DNA of 64,000 nt, taken from assembly GCF_000758525.1 (NCBI RefSeq), contig NZ_CP009241.1, positions 2,852,001 through 2,916,000 of the forward strand, given 5' to 3'. Each line of letters starts with the position of its first letter. Within the stretch, counting starts at the first letter, position 1. Source of the stretch: Paenibacillus sp. FSL H7-0357. GTDB lineage: Bacteria; Bacillota; Bacilli; Paenibacillales; Paenibacillaceae. Of the stretch, positions 59,985 to 64,000 are shown piece by piece. The notes under the pieces are model-generated. The model searched no databases and was not told the origin of the DNA. It saw only the letters and a program-made list of their open reading frames with translations. The translations under genes were made by a program, and so were the position numbers.

Positions 59985-61079
59985 ATGAATCAAGTCATCT
60001 ATTCCCCGTCAAAATATATTCAAGGCGGCGGTGAAATCTCGAAGCTGGGCGCTTATTGCAGACAAATGGGAGCCACAGGGGCTTATGCCATTGTAGATCC
60101 TTACATCCTCGCTACCTACGGAAATGATATTGTCAGCAGCTTTGACGCTGAGTCTATGCCGCTTGTTCAGCGTGAGTTCAAGGGAGAATGTTGTCTAAAG
60201 CTGGTGGAGCAAATTGTTGCGGAGCTGGACTTGAACGCGACAGGTGTAATTCTGGGCATCGGCGGCGGCAAAACACTGGACACGGCCAAAGCCGTAAGCC
60301 GTTATACCGGATTGCCGGTGGTCATTGTTCCGACAGTGGCTTCTACGGATGCGCCCTGCAGCGCATTGTCGGTACTTTATTCGGAGGAGGGCGAGTTTGA
60401 CCGCTATCTCCCTCTGCTGCAAAGTCCTAATGCCGTAATCGCCGACGTAGATATTATTGCTAAAGCCCCTCCGAGATTGCTGGCGGCAGGAATGGGCGAT
60501 GCGTTGTCCACTTTTTTTGAAGCAAGGGCTTGCCGTAATTCCGGCGCTGTGACCCATGCAGGGGGACAGAGCTCGATCGCCGCATTTGCGCTGGCGCGTG
60601 CTTGTCTGGATACGCTTCTCGCTGAAGGAGCTGAGGCCTTAGAGGATGCCCGCCAAGGAATAGCCTCGGCGGCTGTCGGCCGTATCGTGGAAGCGAATAT
60701 TTACCTTAGCGGCATCGGCTTTGAGAGCGGCGGACTTGCCGCCGCCCATGCCATTCATAACGGACTGACTGTGCTTGAGGAATGCCGGCATATGCTTCAC
60801 GGGGAAAAGGTGGCGTTCGCCACGCTGGCGCAGCTGATGCTGGAGCATGCAGCGGAGGAGGAGATCGCTGCCGTTGTTACTTTCTGCCGGGAGGTCGGCC
60901 TGCCTGTAACGCTTAAGGATATGGGCCTTTCTGGGATGGAGCCGGGGAAACTTATGGCTGCGGCCCAAGCCAGCTGTGAGGCAGACAGCCCGATGGCAAA
61001 TATGCCGTTTGAGGTATCCCCGCAGGATGTATTTGATGCGATCATTGCCGCTGACCGCCGGGGGCAGCAGGCCGGATAA
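59985..61079 (+). CDS. gldA: Glycerol dehydrogenase
   Basis: A 364-residue iron/zinc-dependent alcohol dehydrogenase. The NAD site GIGGGKTLDTAK is near residue 94, VPTVASTDAPCSALSV follows, and metal ligands are the Asp of GMGDALST and the histidines of AHAIHNG and LHGEKV. It oxidises glycerol to dihydroxyacetone with NAD+. AAAAAGGAGGAAC is located before the ATG. It is divergent from the SDR gene and has no dihydroxyacetone kinase beside it. Confidence 0.94.
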   Translation: MNQVIYSPSKYIQGGGEISKLGAYCRQMGATGAYAIVDPYILATYGNDIVSSFDAESMPLVQREFKGECCLKLVEQIVAELDLNATGVILGIGGGKTLDTAKAVSRYTGLPVVIVPTVASTDAPCSALSVLYSEEGEFDRYLPLLQSPNAVIADVDIIAKAPPRLLAAGMGDALSTFFEARACRNSGAVTHAGGQSSIAAFALARACLDTLLAEGAEALEDARQGIASAAVGRIVEANIYLSGIGFESGGLAAAHAIHNGLTVLEECRHMLHGEKVAFATLAQLMLEHAAEEEIAAVVTFCREVGLPVTLKDMGLSGMEPGKLMAAAQASCEADSPMANMPFEVSPQDVFDAIIAADRRGQQAG

Positions 61080-61177
61080 CGATTGTTAATTATTGCGTAC
61101 CTGTCCCGTACATATTTCTCCTTCAGGTTCCAAACAATGAGAACAATGGCACCATAGCATCGAAGGAGGAGATCCTC

Positions 61178-62116
61178 TTGAAAAAGAGCAATCATACGGG
61201 CAAACGCACCATTCTGTATCCATTCATTACTGTTGTCGCATTGATGACGGCGCTGGTTCCGGCCGCTGCAACTGCGCACGGAACATCAGCTGGTTCAGTT
61301 TCACATCACGTCAGGGGCAGCCGGTCTGTAGTGTCTTCATCCGTCCTTGCCGAACCTGCCGTGATCGGCAGCGCTAAGGCTGAAGGAACCCAGGAGAAGA
61401 AACAACATACCCGCAGCAGGGTAGCCATCATTGTCGATGATTTCGGCAATGACATGCGTGGTACGGAGGAAATGTTCAAATTGCCGGTTAAGATCACTGT
61501 TGCCGTAATGCCGTTTCTACCGACTACAGAGAAGGATGCACGGCGCGCACATGAGCAGGGCTTCGATGTGCTGGTGCATTTGCCGATGGAACCGAAGCAA
61601 GGCAAACCCGAGTGGCTGGGTCCGGGTGCAGTTCTGACCCGGATGAGCGATTCCGAGGTACGCAAGCAGGTCGAGGCTGCACTGGACAATGTTCCTTTTG
61701 CCGTGGGAATCAACAATCACATGGGCTCCAAGGTAACCGGTGATGAGCGGGTGATGGGCATTGTGCTGGCGGTCTGCAAGGAACGCGGATTATTTTTTGT
61801 GGACAGCCATACGAATTACCGTTCGGTAGCCGGCAGAATGGCCCGTGAGATCGGGCTGCCGCCTGTGGAGAATCATATCTTTCTGGACGATGTTCATACG
61901 GCAAGCCATGTCGTGAAGCAAATGCGGCTGGTGCAGGAAAGGGCGCTGAACCAGAACTATTGTGTAACGATCGGCCATGTTGGCATCCAGGGCAAAGAGA
62001 CCGCTGCGGGCATCCGCAGCGGCATTGGTGAAATAAAGGACAGTGTCGAGTTTGTAGGCATTTCCGAACTGGTCCGGGACGAATGGCAATGGAATTCGAA
62101 GCTTACACTTCCATAA
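61178..62116 (+). CDS. Divergent polysaccharide deacetylase family protein
   Basis: A 312-residue exported protein. A signal peptide (KKSNHTGKR, hydrophobic core, ending about residue 33) is followed by a low-complexity Ser/His region, and then the divergent deacetylase domain (about 80-305). Its conserved segments are VAIIVDDFGND, VAVMPFLPTT, VLVHLPMEPK, INNHMGSKVT and FVDSHTN. The metal-site Asp/His residues of polysaccharide deacetylases are partly conserved. TTG at 61178 follows GAAGGAGGAG. The substrate is probably a cell-envelope or capsular glycan. Its end overlaps the convergent amidase gene by 14 nt. Confidence 0.9.
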   Translation: MKKSNHTGKRTILYPFITVVALMTALVPAAATAHGTSAGSVSHHVRGSRSVVSSSVLAEPAVIGSAKAEGTQEKKQHTRSRVAIIVDDFGNDMRGTEEMFKLPVKITVAVMPFLPTTEKDARRAHEQGFDVLVHLPMEPKQGKPEWLGPGAVLTRMSDSEVRKQVEAALDNVPFAVGINNHMGSKVTGDERVMGIVLAVCKERGLFFVDSHTNYRSVAGRMAREIGLPPVENHIFLDDVHTASHVVKQMRLVQERALNQNYCVTIGHVGIQGKETAAGIRSGIGEIKDSVEFVGISELVRDEWQWNSKLTLP

Positions 62117-62879
62117 GATACCCGGCAATACCGTTAGCAATCGCTTCAGCAATTTCCTCTTGGCCCTTCGGACTGCAAAGCTTCTCGCGGTCGGTCGGGC
62201 TGCTCACAAATCCCGCCTCAACGATCACTGTTGTGGCGGTTATTTTGTTGAGCAGATAAAAAGGCTTACCCTGTCTCGGGCTGGCTTTTACATTATAGAG
62301 CTGATTGAGCTGGTCCTGTATCGAACTGGCCAGCAGGAAGCTGCGGCCTTCCTGGCGGTACAGCACGAGCGGCCCGTGTTTGGAGGGGGAAGCGGCCCAG
62401 TTAATATGAACGCTGACCACGACATTTGCCGGAAGCGTCTCGGCCAGCTCCTTGCGCTGGGCAAGATCCCGCAAATGGCGGGAGGAGCTGCGCAGCCAGC
62501 GGTTCTCATCGCTGGGGGCATAGTCACCGGTCCGGTTAAGGATCGCATCAAAGCCGTCACTGCGCAGCAGCAGGAACAGCCGGCGGGAGATAGCGAGCGT
62601 GATATCCTTTTCAAGGATGGTGCCATATGACGTACCACCGTCAATTCCCCCATGCCCGGCATCAATCAGAATGATCCGCTGATCATGGCCGAGCATATGC
62701 TGGCGCTCTTCTTTCGCCCCGGCTCCTGAAGGCGCCGGAGACGCCTGCACAATTCCTGCATGTCCCAGGGGAAGCATAAGCAGCAGGGCGGTTGACACGA
62801 TAACGAACAGCCGGCGCAGTGTAACGTTTCCCCGGGTGGATTGGTTTCTGGTTTGGTTCAGGTAGTTCAAGTAGTTCAA
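62103..62879 (-). CDS. N-acetylmuramoyl-L-alanine amidase (Amidase_3)
   Basis: A 258-residue exported enzyme. A signal peptide or anchor lies at about residues 22-46, then the Amidase_3 domain with zinc ligands in DAGHGGIDGG, an acidic residue in LEKDITL, the His of VSVHINW and the catalytic Glu of VIVEAGF. It cleaves the amide bond between MurNAc and the stem peptide; similarity and size suggest a CwlD-like role. The start is TTG with AAGGAGGTC nine bases upstream. The first codons contain a repeat of TTGAACTAC. Confidence 0.92.
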   Translation of the reverse strand: MNYLNYLNQTRNQSTRGNVTLRRLFVIVSTALLLMLPLGHAGIVQASPAPSGAGAKEERQHMLGHDQRIILIDAGHGGIDGGTSYGTILEKDITLAISRRLFLLLRSDGFDAILNRTGDYAPSDENRWLRSSSRHLRDLAQRKELAETLPANVVVSVHINWAASPSKHGPLVLYRQEGRSFLLASSIQDQLNQLYNVKASPRQGKPFYLLNKITATTVIVEAGFVSSPTDREKLCSPKGQEEIAEAIANGIAGYLMEV

Positions 62880-63081
62880 GCTGGATGACCTCCTTGTGCG
62901 GTAATGATCTTTTGACCGGACTGGATACTTTGTTAGATTGTGCTGGAACAGGCAAACCTATACGAAAAGCAGTATCACGGTTTAGATATAGCTGTTCTAG
63001 AGCACACTAGGAACATGGAGATCCAGACAGAAGTCAAAGGTGTGTGCCCAAATTCAGCATTCAGTTACAGGAGGTGGCGAA

Positions 63082-63270
63082 ATGGCTTCCAGCGGTGATG
63101 AACTGGTGAAGTATATTACGGAAAAGGTAGTCGTTTATATCGAAGATCCGCGTGCCAGCCGGGCGCGCCGAAAGGCCGAGAAAGAGCCGTGGGCAGAGAA
63201 ATGGTTTGGCATGCTGCCGCTCGGCTGGTCGATCTGGCGGAGCAAATGGAGCCGGAACGACAAGAAATGA
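63082..63270 (+). CDS. yqzE: YqzE family protein
   Basis: A 62-residue basic protein starting MASSGDELVKYITEKVVVYIEDP and with WFGMLPLGWSIWRSKW near the end, as in B. subtilis YqzE. The mid-region is rich in Arg and Lys, and the C-terminal hydrophobic segment may touch the membrane. In B. subtilis it lies near the comG competence operon; here no com gene adjoins. CAGGAGGTGG lies just before the ATG. Function unknown. Confidence 0.85.
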   Translation: MASSGDELVKYITEKVVVYIEDPRASRARRKAEKEPWAEKWFGMLPLGWSIWRSKWSRNDKK

Positions 63271-63315
63271 TCCGGGTGCAAGAGTACCGGCAAATCGCAA
63301 GTACAGCTTGAACTA

Positions 63316-63367
63316 AAAACAACCTTCCAAGATGCCCTGTATATGGCACTGTGGAAGGTTGTTTTGT
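63316..63367. terminator. Bidirectional terminator between yqzE and the last gene
   Basis: AAAACAACCTTCCA and TGGAAGGTTGTTTT form a perfect 14-bp stem with a 22-nt loop between converging genes; T-runs flank both sides. Confidence 0.9.
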
Positions 63368-63409
63368 TGCATACTAGCAGGAAAGACGTTGTACTGACAA
63401 AGGGTAAGC

Positions 63410-64000
63410 TTAACGTTTTGAATTTGTAAGCGCACCGATCACTGTTTTGGCGGCTAGAGGCAGCTGGTGCAGGGTACCGCTTTGTTGAAGCGCTGAGAGA
63501 GGGAGGTAACGTTTGCCTTTCGGACCCGCAGCGGCATAGACGATGGCCGGACTGCTGCCGCTTGTCTTTCCGCTGGAACCGGCAGGCAGCCAGCGCTGAT
63601 ACCCCGTAATCATAAAAGGCGCTCCGGTCGTATCGTTCCTGCCAGCAGACTGAAAGACGAGACTGCCGCTTTGATTCAGCAGAACAGTGAAGTTTTCTGC
63701 GCTGTCCAGCATCAGCTTGGGGCTGGTCAGCCACTGCAAATCAGCGTATGGATCATCCAGACCTTCACTCCGGTAGGTCTGCAGGGGAGACCAGTCCGAG
63801 TCCAGCCCGGAGATTGTATTGACTCCATCTAACTGTACCTTCAGGACCTCTTCTGCTTTGTCTGAACTCCACGGCAGAACTTGCGGTACCGAAGCATTGA
63901 TATATATATCCGTATGGTCGAGCGTTAATTTCCACACCGGGAGCAAAGAGGCGTAAAGAGGTGTCAGTTCAAGCTTTCCTGAATAATTTGAAGAGATGAG
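63410..64000 (-). CDS. Unknown protein, 5' end beyond the window
   Basis: The frame runs from the right edge of the window (first complete codons read LISSNYSGKLELTPLYASL) to a stop at 63410, about 196 visible residues. The TTG at 63946 is internal and not a likely start. The visible part has no recognised motif. It is Ser/Gly/Leu-rich with a segment of alternating strands, and ends basic. Extracellular beta-rich domains look similar, but without the N-terminus no signal peptide can be judged. It ends at the shared terminator 63316-63367. Confidence 0.65.
   Translation of the reverse strand, partial: LISSNYSGKLELTPLYASLLPVWKLTLDHTDIYINASVPQVLPWSSDKAEEVLKVQLDGVNTISGLDSDWSPLQTYRSEGLDDPYADLQWLTSPKLMLDSAENFTVLLNQSGSLVFQSAGRNDTTGAPFMITGYQRWLPAGSSGKTSGSSPAIVYAAAGPKGKRYLPLSALQQSGTLHQLPLAAKTVIGALTNSKR

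Overview
The window looks like one chromosomal segment of a Paenibacillus-type Firmicute. GC content is near 50%, ribosome binding sites are strong AGGAGG/GGAGG types, and TTG and GTG starts are common. Homologues of Bacillus subtilis families are present (CshA, YitT, YesL, Tpx, YugP, Fer, small alarmone synthetase SAS1, YhaO/YhaN, YkvI, Xpt, YqzE). There is also a YesM/YesN - LplB/YtcP - lipoprotein uptake locus of the kind Paenibacillus carries in many copies. The genus is an inference; the species cannot be told from the sequence.

Layout. 1-1.9 kb: the 3' part of a sulfur-relay fusion protein (flavin disulfide reductase, rhodanese, TusA, DsrE2) with a CstR-like persulfide sensor. 2-9.4 kb: MATE exporter, putative glycoside hydrolase, YitT, the DEAD-box helicase CshA behind a long leader, a tiny YjcZ-like protein and a YesL-like membrane protein with an acidic tail. 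9.4-9.7 kb: a probable 6S RNA. 9.8-13.8 kb: DUF1499-like protein, thiol peroxidase, rhomboid plus GltC-like regulator, MerR plus YugP-type metallopeptidase. 14.4-17.7 kb: a nitrogen-linked operon with a GlnR/TnrA box, the ammonium transporter AmtB, a DUF294 nucleotidyltransferase and a DnaQ-like exonuclease. 17.7-33.4 kb: housekeeping genes (JAMM peptidase, TlpA, citramalate synthase, Pol IV, ferredoxin, L,D-transpeptidase, PyrD, SAS1, DUF309, two RsmF paralogues, RsuA-type pseudouridine synthase, HAD phosphatase, a second YjcZ-like gene, a GT4 glycosyltransferase). 33.4-38.1 kb: the yhaO-yhaN nuclease/ATPase pair. 38.2-41.7 kb: YkvI, Xpt, three small unknowns and tRNA-Leu(CAG).

41.8-47.1 kb is an accessory stretch. 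It holds an AT-rich TetR - alpha/beta-hydrolase pair; an XRE regulator with a membrane protein, followed by a protein that looks like a bacterial presenilin-type GxGD intramembrane protease; and a PadR - DUF2812 - DUF7002-like unit with 16-nt operator repeats. 47.3-56 kb is a two-component-controlled carbohydrate ABC importer lacking its ATPase, ending in an FAD oxidoreductase. 56-64 kb holds YihY, a toroid-fold orphan, and an AT-rich chloramphenicol acetyltransferase gene with an intact translational attenuator (leader peptide plus a 15-bp hairpin burying the ribosome binding site). These are followed by an SDR with an orphan MerR-type operator, glycerol dehydrogenase, a divergent polysaccharide deacetylase, an amidase, YqzE and a truncated unknown.

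The items most worth following up are the presenilin-like protein (44228-44884), the AmtB-nucleotidyltransferase-exonuclease operon, the cat attenuator, the CstR/sulfur-relay pair and the two tiny YjcZ-like genes. No transposase, integrase, phage gene or CRISPR array is visible.
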